From Nitrospirota bacterium (lineage in GTDB: Bacteria; Nitrospirota; Thermodesulfovibrionia; Thermodesulfovibrionales; JdFR-85), in the NCBI GenBank assembly GCA_015485235.1, contig WFTX01000162.1, positions 1 to 21,897 of the forward strand: a stretch of 21,897 bases of DNA. The letters run 5' to 3'. The number at the start of each line of letters is the position of its first letter. Position 1 is the stretch's first letter. Below are positions 1-6,561 of the stretch, in pieces. The notes beneath the pieces were generated by a model. The model made no database searches. It saw only the letters and a list, made by a program, of their open reading frames with translations, and had not been told where the DNA came from. The position numbers were made by a program, and so were the translations under genes.

Positions 1-117
1 GCCCGTATCTCTCGGGGCAGGGTTCAGGGTAACCCTGCATACCCTTCCGGTATGGAGTCCTATGCCCTCAAAGCCGATGCTCCTCTTTATTGTTCGTTGT
101 AATCTCATCGGGATGAC
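1..117 (-). other. Structured leader or small RNA downstream of a sigma-54 promoter (runs off left edge)
   Basis: Read on the minus strand, this stretch starts about 11-12 nt after the -12 element of the promoter at 128-143. It contains four consecutive inverted repeats: CCGATG/CATCGG (74-79 with 106-111), CATACC/GGTATG (38-43 with 49-54, 5-nt loop), CAGGGTT/AACCCTG (18-24 with 31-37, 6-nt loop) and CCCG/CGGG (2-5 with 13-16). A purine-rich AAAGAGGAG lies near 80-88, but no convincing start codon follows it. An ATG in minus orientation at 52-54 is preceded by GGAAGG only 2 nt away and stays open to the edge; this is weak. It does not match a riboswitch class I recognise. It may be the 5' UTR of an off-window gene or an independent RNA. 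Confidence 0.35.
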
Positions 118-127
118 ATTAGAAGTC

Positions 128-143
128 TGCAATAACCATGCCA
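128..143 (-). promoter_or_regulatory. Sigma-54 (-24/-12) promoter, leftward
   Basis: The minus-strand sequence is TGGCATGGTTATTGCA. It has the GG and GC dinucleotides separated by exactly 10 bp, as required for RpoN, and close agreement with TGGCACG-N4-TTGCW. It shares 14 of 16 bases with the promoter of the hsp20 operon at 4948-4963, including the normally variable spacer. It drives transcription leftward from about 116, out of the window, so the target gene is not visible. Confidence 0.7.
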
Positions 144-164
144 GCAGCATTGTCAAGGAAATCA

Positions 165-179
165 AGGCCCCAGTGGGCT
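165..179. promoter_or_regulatory. Degenerate activator-binding palindrome (candidate)
   Basis: AGGCCC-CAG-TGGGCT is one mismatch per half-site from the RGGYCA-N3-TGRCCY palindromes of the hsp20 control region. It lies only about 22 bp upstream of the -24 element, closer than typical enhancers. The assignment rests on similarity to the hsp20 sites and is weak. Confidence 0.25.
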
Positions 180-300
180 GATGGTATGCAGTCAGGCAAC
201 ATTGATGTGTTGATTTGAACACAGGGGCACGCTGGTTCGAGGTATCACGGGAGTAGCACCAAGAGGTGCGGATTTTCGAAACGCTCCCCGGGACAGATGC

Positions 301-1686
301 CTATTGGAGGGCCCCGCCGACCACCATCTCAGGAATCCTGACAGTAGGCATTGCATCGGATACGGGAACCCCCTGGGCATCTTTTCCACAGGTTCCAATG
401 GCGAACCCGATGTCTGTACCGACCATGTCTATTGCACTGAGAATGGCCGGGCCGTTTCCTGTCAGGGTTGCCCCCCTGACGGGCTCCGAGATCGCTCCTT
501 TCTCTAAAAGATATCCTTCCTGGACATCAAAGACGAAATCGCCGTTGACGGTATTTACCTGCCCTCCCCCCATCTTTTTTACATAGAGGCCCCGGTCAAC
601 GGACCGGATTATCTCCTCAGGGGAGTGGGTGCCAGGGGCTATGAAGGTGTTGGACATCCTCGGAATGGGGCGGTGCCTGTAGGACTCCCTTCTGCCGTTT
701 CCCGTTGACCTTCCACCAAACTTCATGGCATTCAGTCTGTCGTAAAGGTAGTTGACCAGCAGTCCTTTCTCGACCAGGACGGTTCTCTGGGCAGGTACCC
801 CCTCATCGTCGAACCTGAAGGAGCCCCTTTTCCCGGGGAGAGTGGCATCATCTATGACTGTAATATGTTCAGAAGCAACGCAGGTGTTGATCTTTCCTGT
901 ATATACTGACAGACCCTGGCCTGCAAGGTCCGCCTCAAGCCCGTGGCCTATCGCCTCATGGATCATTGTTCCGCCTGCCTCAGAGCCGATGACCACCGGC
1001 ATTCTTCCTGCCGGTGCCTTTCTTGCGGAGAGCATCATCACAGCGCGTCTGGCGGCCTCTTCTGCTATTTCTGTGAAGGGAGCAGTCTCGAATATCTCAA
1101 ATCCGGCAAACCCTCCGACCGGTTCATAACCTGTCTGGATGATCCCGTCCTCAGCGGCTACTACCTGTACAAGGGCAAGTGTGTAGACCCTTTCGTCTTC
1201 TGCTAAGGTCCCGTCCGATGTCCCGATCATTACTCTTTTATTTGTGTCCCTGTAAATCAGGGTCACCTGCTTGATCCTTTCATCCTGTCCCCTTGCAACA
1301 CTGTCGGCATCCCTGAGAAGTCCGATCTTTCTTTCAGGAGGGATGCTTTCGGGAGGGAGTTCGATATTGAAGTCAACAGGCGGGACCGCCCTGGAGAGGT
1401 TTACGGTGGCTGTCTCTCCTGACTCGGCAGCTCTGCCTACTGCTTCTGCAAGTGACCTCAGCCCTTCCATGGTGAGATCATTGGTGTGCCCGAAATATGT
1501 CCTCAGATCCCTGATCAGCCGTATCGAGACGCCGCTATCCGTCCCGTTCACTATCTTCTCCACATGACCGTCTTCGAACTGGGCGGAAAAGGAACTTCTT
1601 GATTCAAAGTAGACATCACCATAGTCCGCTCCTCCCTTCATTGCAATGGAGAGGATGTCTGAGATTATTTCCTGTGTTATGTCCAT
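301..1686 (-). CDS. tldD: TldD-family metalloprotease
   Basis: The 461-aa product matches TldD in length. It carries the family HExxxH zinc motif at residues 243-248 (HEAIGH, in GTMIHEAIGHG) and the conserved C-terminal GTCGKDAQGVPV stretch with Cys433. TldD works with TldE/PmbA as a cytoplasmic heterodimeric peptidase, known from microcin B17 maturation, CcdA antidote degradation and RiPP leader removal. TldE is not visible: the gene ends at 301 and the next signal to the left is a separate promoter. No ribosome binding site precedes the ATG. Instead TATAAT (1695-1700) with TTGTCT 18 bp upstream puts the transcript start within about 2 nt of the start codon, suggesting a leaderless mRNA. It is third in a same-strand row of proteases, 99 bp after the ClpP-like gene. 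Confidence 0.95.
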   Translation of the reverse strand: MDITQEIISDILSIAMKGGADYGDVYFESRSSFSAQFEDGHVEKIVNGTDSGVSIRLIRDLRTYFGHTNDLTMEGLRSLAEAVGRAAESGETATVNLSRAVPPVDFNIELPPESIPPERKIGLLRDADSVARGQDERIKQVTLIYRDTNKRVMIGTSDGTLAEDERVYTLALVQVVAAEDGIIQTGYEPVGGFAGFEIFETAPFTEIAEEAARRAVMMLSARKAPAGRMPVVIGSEAGGTMIHEAIGHGLEADLAGQGLSVYTGKINTCVASEHITVIDDATLPGKRGSFRFDDEGVPAQRTVLVEKGLLVNYLYDRLNAMKFGGRSTGNGRRESYRHRPIPRMSNTFIAPGTHSPEEIIRSVDRGLYVKKMGGGQVNTVNGDFVFDVQEGYLLEKGAISEPVRGATLTGNGPAILSAIDMVGTDIGFAIGTCGKDAQGVPVSDAMPTVRIPEMVVGGALQ

Positions 1687-1694
1687 GACAGATG

Positions 1695-1724
1695 ATTATA
1701 TCAATATTGTCTCACTGAAGACAA
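1695..1724 (-). promoter_or_regulatory. Sigma-70-type promoter of tldD (leaderless)
   Basis: TTGTCT (1719-1724) and a perfect TATAAT (1695-1700) are spaced 18 bp on the minus strand. Only 8 nt separate the -10 box from the ATG, so the predicted start site falls at the start codon. No Shine-Dalgarno sequence is present, which fits a leaderless message. Confidence 0.55.
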
Positions 1725-1785
1725 AGATGCAGATGGTACACCCGTCAGAAAAGGTCACTGAAGCAGGGAGCAACAGGGACTGGGA

Positions 1786-2625
1786 TCAGGCTTCCCGTTT
1801 CCCTGCTGTTTTCTCCCTGTATCTTGGCACAGGTATGTATTCCACAGAAGGCTGTCGCTTGATGGGCTGCCTGTAGAGACTCATCAGCTGGAAGACTTCA
1901 TCGGGCATATCCGTGTTTATGTTAAGCCCGAGAGATCTGGCCTCATCTGCGGTGATAGGATAGTCATGAGTCCACCTGCCTTCTGAGAGCATCACTGAGA
2001 GCCTTTCTGCCAGATCATCAGGATATTTGCCCTTCAGAAGCGAATAGACCTGTTTTCTCAGCTGTTCGATCGCCTTTTTCCCTATATCGGCCATGACCCA
2101 GGTCCTGTCGTCGATCTCTGCTATCGGCTTTTTTTCCGTCAGCTTCACCAGTGAGGCTGCAGGCAGTTCCCCGATCTGGGGGTCAACGGGTCCCAGGACG
2201 GCATGCTCACTCATCACGATCTCGTCAGCAGCAAGGGCGATCAGTGTCCCCCCGGACATGGCGTAGTGAGGAACAAAGACCGTGACCCTTCCCCTGTGTA
2301 AACTGATGGCGTGGGCGATCTGATAGGAGGCAAGGACGAGTCCCCCTGGTGTGTGAAGAATTATATCGAGGGGCATGTCAGGATCGGTCATGTGTATGGC
2401 CCTGATTACCTCTTCCGAGTCGTTGACATCTATATATTTCAGGAGTGGAAACCCCAGGAGGCTCATTGTCTCCTGTCTGTGCACAAGCAGGATTACCCTT
2501 GAGCCCCGGTTTTTTTCAATACGGCTGATCAGCCTCTGTCTGGATGATTCCAGGAGCCTCTGTTTCAGGGCCGGCTGGAGGGCGCTGATGATAAAAAAAA
2601 GCCAGAAAATGCTGAAGATGTCCAT
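1786..2625 (-). CDS. Membrane-anchored ClpP/SppA-fold serine protease (SDH_sah family)
   Basis: The product has 279 aa. Residues 1-20 are a hydrophobic signal-anchor (MDIFSIFWLFFIISALQPAL), followed by a basic region and a ClpP-like crotonase-fold domain. HTPGG (91-95) is the oxyanion strand. HYAMSGGTLIALAAD places the candidate nucleophile at Ser124. LGPVDPQIG (144-152) is typical of the SppA/SDH_sah (serine dehydrogenase proteinase, PF01972-type) group. The family name is historical; the likely role is membrane-associated proteolysis or membrane quality control. The start is well supported by GGAGAGGA 6 nt before the ATG. The gene starts 17 bp after the rhomboid stop, so the two are almost certainly co-transcribed. 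Fairly sure of the fold, unsure of the substrate. Confidence 0.85.
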   Translation of the reverse strand: MDIFSIFWLFFIISALQPALKQRLLESSRQRLISRIEKNRGSRVILLVHRQETMSLLGFPLLKYIDVNDSEEVIRAIHMTDPDMPLDIILHTPGGLVLASYQIAHAISLHRGRVTVFVPHYAMSGGTLIALAADEIVMSEHAVLGPVDPQIGELPAASLVKLTEKKPIAEIDDRTWVMADIGKKAIEQLRKQVYSLLKGKYPDDLAERLSVMLSEGRWTHDYPITADEARSLGLNINTDMPDEVFQLMSLYRQPIKRQPSVEYIPVPRYREKTAGKREA

Positions 2626-2642
2626 TTATCCTCTCCTTTCAT

Positions 2643-3368
2643 TCAGAGTATATCATAGTAAAGCTCATCCGTGTAATAAGTACGGTACTCTCTTTCGCTT
2701 TTTCTGAAAAAGGGAAGAAGGACGATTCCGGAGATAAAGCCTCCGATATGGGCCCACCAGGCTATTCCGCCACCGGCTTCAGGGCTCAACAGAGAAAAGG
2801 TCCCTGAGAAGAACTGGCTTGAAAACCATACTATCATGTATATAAAGGCCGGGATTTCAATGAAATAGGGGATGAAGAACAGGGGAATCAGTGTGATGAT
2901 CCTCGAGTGAGGGTAGAGTATGAAATATGCACCCATCACCCCTGCTATTGCACCTGAGGCCCCCAGGGCCGGAACGGTTGAATCGATATTGAATATGAAG
3001 TGTGTCAGCCCGGCTGCAATCCCGCTCAGAAGATAGAAGAGGAGGAATCTCAGGTGTCCCATTCTGTCCTCTACATTGTCACCAAAGAGATAAAGCGACC
3101 ACATGTTTCCTATGATGTGCATCCAGCTTCCGTGGAGGAAGATATTTGTAAGAAAGGGCCAGTAGTTGTCAAAAGGCAGTCCCAGGAGAATAGACCATTC
3201 AGGGTGGGAATACCTTGCCGGGACTATTCCAAAGAAGTAGAAAACCTCCTTCAAGGTCTCCCTCGGGAGTGATTCTTCAACAAGAAATACGATTACATTG
3301 ACAATGATGATACTCCATGTTGCTATTGGAAATTCCCTGCCCGGTATGGTGTCTTTAAGGGGAAACAT
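2643..3368 (-). CDS. Rhomboid-family intramembrane serine protease
   Basis: This 241-aa protein with about six membrane segments belongs to the rhomboid family, which cleaves transmembrane substrates inside the bilayer. The diagnostic GASG is at 136-139 with catalytic Ser138. The partner His207 lies in WWAHIGGFISG on the last helix. The HxxxN motif of helix 2 is H84/N88 (WMHIIGNMW). The DNVEDRMGHLRF stretch of the L1-TM3 region is characteristic of bacterial rhomboids of the GlpG/YqgP-like Pfam group. A GGGAGGAG ribosome binding site precedes the ATG. It heads the rhomboid-ClpP-like pair, immediately downstream of the hsp20 terminator, so it may also receive read-through from heat-shock transcription. 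The substrate is unknown. Confidence 0.93.
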   Translation of the reverse strand: MFPLKDTIPGREFPIATWSIIIVNVIVFLVEESLPRETLKEVFYFFGIVPARYSHPEWSILLGLPFDNYWPFLTNIFLHGSWMHIIGNMWSLYLFGDNVEDRMGHLRFLLFYLLSGIAAGLTHFIFNIDSTVPALGASGAIAGVMGAYFILYPHSRIITLIPLFFIPYFIEIPAFIYMIVWFSSQFFSGTFSLLSPEAGGGIAWWAHIGGFISGIVLLPFFRKSEREYRTYYTDELYYDIL

Positions 3369-3387
3369 ATCTCCTCCCAGTCTGAGG

Positions 3388-3420
3388 ATAAAATAAGGGA
3401 GGCCCCGGTCAGGACCTCCC
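3388..3420 (-). terminator. Rho-independent terminator of the hsp20 operon
   Basis: On the minus strand the inverted repeat GGGAGG/CCTCCC (3397-3402 with 3415-3420) extends inward by CC/GG after one mismatch, giving a stem of about 8 bp. It is followed by TTATTTTAT. It lies 15 nt after the stop of the third hsp20 gene and before the rhomboid ribosome binding site. Confidence 0.6.
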
Positions 3421-3434
3421 CACAGGGTAGCCTA

Positions 3435-3926
3435 TTATTCTGAAGAGATCTTTATCTTTCTTGACTCTTTCAAGACCTTCTCACTCTTTGGAAGCTCCAC
3501 TGTAAGGAGACCCTTCTTGAAGTGTGCCTTCACCTTGTCAGCATCCACTTCTGCAGGAAGCGGTACAGTCCTTTCAAAGGAGCCGTAGCGTCTTTCGGCA
3601 TAATAGTAGGAGCCTGAACTGTCTTCCCTTTCCTCCTTCTTTTCGCCCCTGATAGTCAGGAGGTTGTCGTTCAGGGTGACCTCTACCTCCTTCTCATCGA
3701 GGCCGGGCAACTCGGCAGTCAGGACGTACCTATCGTCCTTTTCAACAAGGTCGATCCTTGGTGAAAACCCCCTTATCGTGCTCAGGGGCTCCACGGCGAA
3801 GTCACTGAAGAACCTGTCGAACATCCTGTCGAAGTCTGCAAAGATGCTCCTGAAGGGGTCATCGATTCTCCTTACGGGAACCTCCTTCCTTCCAAACCTG
3901 CTCGGAATCAGATCCTTGATGGACAT
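3435..3926 (-). CDS. Small heat shock protein, Hsp20/alpha-crystallin family (third of three)
   Basis: This 163-aa ATP-independent holdase chaperone binds unfolding proteins. The N-terminal arm contains DRMFDRFFSDF. The alpha-crystallin domain runs from about 55 to 155, with VDLVEKDDRYVLTAELPGLDEKEVEV-type strands, a charged loop rich in Glu/Lys, and the conserved A-x-x-x-x-G-x-L variant AHFKKGLLTVELP near the end. The C-terminal IxI-like motif (KIKIS) mediates oligomer assembly. It starts at ATG after AAAGGAGGTGG. It is the last gene of the three-gene hsp20 operon, 45 bp after the second copy, and is followed by a terminator. Of the three paralogues it is the longest and the most like class-A bacterial Hsp20. 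Confidence 0.95.
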   Translation of the reverse strand: MSIKDLIPSRFGRKEVPVRRIDDPFRSIFADFDRMFDRFFSDFAVEPLSTIRGFSPRIDLVEKDDRYVLTAELPGLDEKEVEVTLNDNLLTIRGEKKEEREDSSGSYYYAERRYGSFERTVPLPAEVDADKVKAHFKKGLLTVELPKSEKVLKESRKIKISSE

Positions 3927-3971
3927 ATTACCACCTCCTTTTTTCAGGATTATTTATGATACTGACTTCTC

Positions 3972-4379
3972 TCATGCCGACTCAATAGCGATCTTCTTTA
4001 TCCTGGCATTCTCCGACTTCGGTATTGTCAGCTTCAGCACCCCGTTATGGAAGGTGGCCTTAATCCCGTCACGATCTATCTCCTCATAGATCCTGAAGGC
4101 CCGCTGATAGTTGCCGCTCCTGAATTCGCTCTTCAAGGCCCTGTGGTTTTCGGGAATGGTGATGAGCATCCTTCCGCGTATTGTGAGCAGGTCTTTTTCC
4201 ACTGTGATATCCAGCGTTTTCTCATCTGCACCAGGCATATCGGCTATCAGAATGTAATGATCTGCCTTCTCGATGATGTCAACATCAGGGATAATCGTTC
4301 TTCCGTTCCCTTCCTTTACAGTTGCCTGGCTGACAGGACTCGTATCCATTTTCTCTATCTCATGGGTCGTGGCTGTCAT
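3972..4379 (-). CDS. Small heat shock protein, Hsp20 family (second of three)
   Basis: This is a 135-aa Hsp20 with a short Thr-rich N-terminal arm. Its alpha-crystallin domain begins at IIPDVDIIEKADHYILIADMPG and ends with the signature ATFHNGVLKLTIP; the C-terminal KIAIES resembles an IxI tail. The start is the ATG at 4379: AGGAGG lies 8 nt upstream of it, whereas the GTG three codons earlier overlaps the ribosome binding site. The gene follows the first copy by roughly 25 bp. The mid-domain sequence (FRSGNYQRAFRIYEEID) differs clearly from both neighbours, so the triplication is old or the copies have specialised, perhaps as hetero-oligomer partners (inference). Confidence 0.93.
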   Translation of the reverse strand: MTATTHEIEKMDTSPVSQATVKEGNGRTIIPDVDIIEKADHYILIADMPGADEKTLDITVEKDLLTIRGRMLITIPENHRALKSEFRSGNYQRAFRIYEEIDRDGIKATFHNGVLKLTIPKSENARIKKIAIESA

Positions 4380-4405
4380 GGCTGTCACCTCCTTACTTTC
4401 ATTGT

Positions 4406-4852
4406 TTAATTAAGGGAGATCTTCCTGGGTTTTTCAGCCTCTGCCCGTGGAAGAGTTATCTCCAGTACACCATTGTGAAGCCTTGCGCCGACCTTGTCTG
4501 CCTCAATCTGGTAGGGCAACTCGATCGTCCTTGTGAAGTCTCCAGTCCTTCTCTCGCGGAGATGGAACCTCTCATCCTTTTCAAGAGCCTCAGCCTTTCT
4601 GCTTCCCTTGATTGTCACGGTATTGCCTGCCACGGTTATCTCGATATCCTCTTTTTCCAGACCGGGAACCTCTGCATGAAGCACCACTCCGTCATGGTTC
4701 TGCCAGAGGTTCACTGGAGGATAACCGGCAGTACCCGAGATATCAAGGTCACCAAAGAACTGAGCCATTCTCCTCTGGAACTCCTCCATCTCCCTTTCCA
4801 TCCTTTCAAAGGTATACCACGGATTCCAGTCTCTCTCAAGAACACTTAACAT
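4406..4852 (-). CDS. Small heat shock protein, Hsp20 family (first of three)
   Basis: This 148-aa Hsp20 holdase leads the operon. A W-rich N-terminus (ERDWNPWYTFERMEREMEEF) precedes an alpha-crystallin domain with VVLHAEVPGLEKEDIEI and the signature ARLHNGVLEITLP; the protein ends in KISLN, a short IxI/L tail. The ATG at 4852 is chosen over a TTG two codons upstream because AAGGAGG is 9 nt from the ATG and only 3-4 nt from the TTG. The sigma-54 promoter at 4948-4963 gives a 5' UTR of about 80 nt. No CIRCE element or sigma-32-like promoter is apparent upstream. Confidence 0.95.
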   Translation of the reverse strand: MLSVLERDWNPWYTFERMEREMEEFQRRMAQFFGDLDISGTAGYPPVNLWQNHDGVVLHAEVPGLEKEDIEITVAGNTVTIKGSRKAEALEKDERFHLRERRTGDFTRTIELPYQIEADKVGARLHNGVLEITLPRAEAEKPRKISLN

Positions 4853-4947
4853 TACCAATCACCTCCTTTTGTGATGATCGCCCTGTTGGGCTGGCTCCAT
4901 TATGGATTCTGATTATGTGTTGGCTCCTTCTTACCGTCCTTAAAAAA

Positions 4948-4963
4948 AGCAATGACCATGCCA
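4948..4963 (-). promoter_or_regulatory. Sigma-54 (-24/-12) promoter of the hsp20 operon
   Basis: TGGCATGGTCATTGCT on the minus strand has GG and GC with the obligatory 10-bp spacing. It is followed by TTTTTTTAAGG. The predicted start is near 4936, about 84 nt upstream of the first hsp20 ATG. Palindromic activator sites and the activator gene lie immediately upstream. It differs from the left-edge promoter at only two positions. Confidence 0.8.
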
Positions 4964-5017
4964 GTTTTGAAAAATGCTGTTATTTCAATATGTTAAAAAA
5001 TGTCAAGGAGGTTTGAA

Positions 5018-5098
5018 ATGGCGCTGGTGGGCCATATTGACCCACATGAGTCGTTTGGCCGTTTTCTGGATTCGCTTTGTTTGGTGGGTGAAACGTGA
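5018..5098 (+). CDS. Possible 26-codon small ORF in the hsp20 control region
   Basis: The ORF starts with ATG 6 nt after a perfect AAGGAGG (5005-5011), begins MALVGHIDPHESF and stops with TGA at 5096-5098. A plausible sigma-70 promoter (TTGAAA, 16 bp, TATGTT at 4967-4994) lies upstream on the same strand. Against it, the ORF is very short, overlaps an activator palindrome and resembles no family I know. It may be chance. Confidence 0.2.
   Translation: MALVGHIDPHESFGRFLDSLCLVGET
5027..5045. promoter_or_regulatory. Upstream activator site 1 of the hsp20 operon
   Basis: This is an imperfect palindrome, GTGGGCCATATTGACCCAC, with core GGGCCA-TAT-TGACCC. It is centred at 5036, about 100 bp upstream of the predicted hsp20 transcription start. 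It shares the RGGYCA-N3-TGRCCY form with sites 2 and 3. Confidence 0.65.
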
Positions 5099-5110
5099 TG
5101 GTGAATCAAA

Positions 5111-5127
5111 TAGGCCAGTATGGCCTA
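5111..5127. promoter_or_regulatory. Upstream activator site 2 (perfect palindrome at the activator stop codon)
   Basis: TAGGCCA-GTA-TGGCCTA is a perfect 7-bp inverted repeat with a 3-bp centre at 5119. It contains the TAG stop codon (5125-5127) of the enhancer-binding protein gene. On the minus strand it would also form a 7-bp hairpin followed by TTTGATT, so it could contribute to ending the activator transcript. Confidence 0.65.
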
Positions 5128-6555
5128 CAGGTCAATTTGGCCTCTTGGTTGGTTCAGCCTTCTTCTGAGGGTTCTTATCCCTATTCCAAGGATCTTTGCT
5201 GCCTTTGTCCGGTTCCCACCAGTGTGCCGGAGAGTTTCTTCAATAAGTATGTCTTCAGCCTCCCGGAGGGTTGTGCCTATGGGTATGAATACGCCTTTTG
5301 CATCCAGGGATTCCGGTCTGGTAAGGATGTCTCTGAGTGTAACTTCGTCGAGGTGAGGAAGAACATCGAGGGGCAGGATACGTCGCTGTCCCTCCTGGAG
5401 AAATGTTGCGATCCTGGTCATAAGATTCCGGAGTTCTCTCACATTACCCCGCCAACGGAGTCTCTGGAGCAGGTCCCTTGTTCCCGGACTGATAACAGGG
5501 AGCGGACCATTGTATCCGATCTCCCTGAGTGCCCTGTGAAGGAAAAATCGTGCAAGAAGGGGGATGTCGTCAATCCTTTCCCGGAGGGGTGGAAGGTGGA
5601 TCCTCAGGACGTTCAACCTGTAATAGAGGTCGTCCCTGAAGAGACCCTCCTCCACTGATTTTGAGAGATCCTTTCTTGTAGCGGCGATTACGCGGACATC
5701 CACCCTTATCGGTCTCTCCCCTCCAAGCCTGTAGATTACCCCCTCCTCTAGGACCCTTAGAAGTTTTACCTGGAGAGAGACGGGCATGTCTCCGATCTCA
5801 TCGAGGAAGAGCGTGCCTCCGTCGGCCACCTCGATTTTCCCCCTGTGGGTCTTGAGGGCCCCCGTAAAGGCCCCCCTCTCATGCCCGAAGAGCTCTCCCT
5901 CGAAGAGGCTGTCCGGGATGGCTCCGCAGTTTACTGCCACAAAGGTGCCCTCGGCCCTCGGACTCAGGATATGGAGCGCACGGGCAACGAGTTCCTTGCC
6001 CGTGCCTGTCTCTCCGGAGATCAGGACCGTCTGGTTTGATCCTGCAATCCTTGGGAGGTTCATGAGTACCCTTTTCATCTCCCGGGACTGGAATAGTATG
6101 TAGGGTTTCAGCTTCTCAATATAGGGCTCAACAACGGTGAGGGACCTGCTTTCCGACGCGGTACCACAGCAGGATGACTCTATGTTCAGGGCGAACAGGT
6201 CAGGGTTCAGGGGCTTGAAGAAGAAGTCATCCACCAGCCCAGCCGGGATTGAGTAGATGTCCTGTATTTCCGATGTCCCGGCAATAAGGTATATCTCTCC
6301 ATCACGGAGATGTCCCCGGATTTCCTCAAGGGTTGCAGGACCGTCATCCCTTAGTAACCCCATATCGAGTATCAGAATTCCGAAGGTGTTCTCTTTAAGC
6401 AGCCCTGTTATACCCTGTAACGATGATGTGGAAAAAACCTCGTTTTCAAACCTTTGGAGTGTCCTGGTGAGTGTCTCCGAGAGGATGGGATCATTGCTTG
6501 CAAAAAGAATCATCCGCCTCTGAGGCCTGCCTTTCCTCCCCGTTGATCTTTCCAT
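5125..6555 (-). CDS. Sigma-54 enhancer-binding protein with degenerate receiver, likely hsp20 regulator
   Basis: The 476-aa NtrC-like activator has a receiver-like domain (about 15-125), an AAA+ domain (about 150-390) and a Fis-type helix-turn-helix (about 445-470). Walker A GETGTGKE is at 181-188, the sigma-54-contacting GAFTGA at 228-233 and Walker B FLDE at 250-253, followed by PPLRER, so it should remodel sigma-54 holoenzyme. The receiver keeps candidate phospho-Asp64 (LILDMG) and Lys114. It has FASND instead of an acidic pair after strand 1, and AGTSE where T/S-A is usual, so phosphorylation may be altered or replaced by another signal. It lies directly upstream of, and parallel to, the hsp20 operon, with palindromic sites at its own 3' end. 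Met15 at 6513, where the receiver fold begins, is a possible alternative start. Confidence 0.92.
   Translation of the reverse strand: MERSTGRKGRPQRRMILFASNDPILSETLTRTLQRFENEVFSTSSLQGITGLLKENTFGILILDMGLLRDDGPATLEEIRGHLRDGEIYLIAGTSEIQDIYSIPAGLVDDFFFKPLNPDLFALNIESSCCGTASESRSLTVVEPYIEKLKPYILFQSREMKRVLMNLPRIAGSNQTVLISGETGTGKELVARALHILSPRAEGTFVAVNCGAIPDSLFEGELFGHERGAFTGALKTHRGKIEVADGGTLFLDEIGDMPVSLQVKLLRVLEEGVIYRLGGERPIRVDVRVIAATRKDLSKSVEEGLFRDDLYYRLNVLRIHLPPLRERIDDIPLLARFFLHRALREIGYNGPLPVISPGTRDLLQRLRWRGNVRELRNLMTRIATFLQEGQRRILPLDVLPHLDEVTLRDILTRPESLDAKGVFIPIGTTLREAEDILIEETLRHTGGNRTKAAKILGIGIRTLRRRLNQPRGQIDL
5129..5143. promoter_or_regulatory. Upstream activator site 3 (inside the activator coding end)
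   Basis: AGGTCA-ATT-TGGCCT is a palindrome with one mismatched base pair, centred at 5136. That is 17 bp from site 2, or about 1.6 helical turns. It encodes the last residues (GQIDL) of the activator itself. Confidence 0.6.
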
Positions 6556-6561
6556 GAAAGA

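Noticed and set aside
1..117. Guanidine-I (ykkC) riboswitch, because of CCGAGAGA
   Set aside because: The surrounding conserved segments and helix order do not match; only a short string agrees.
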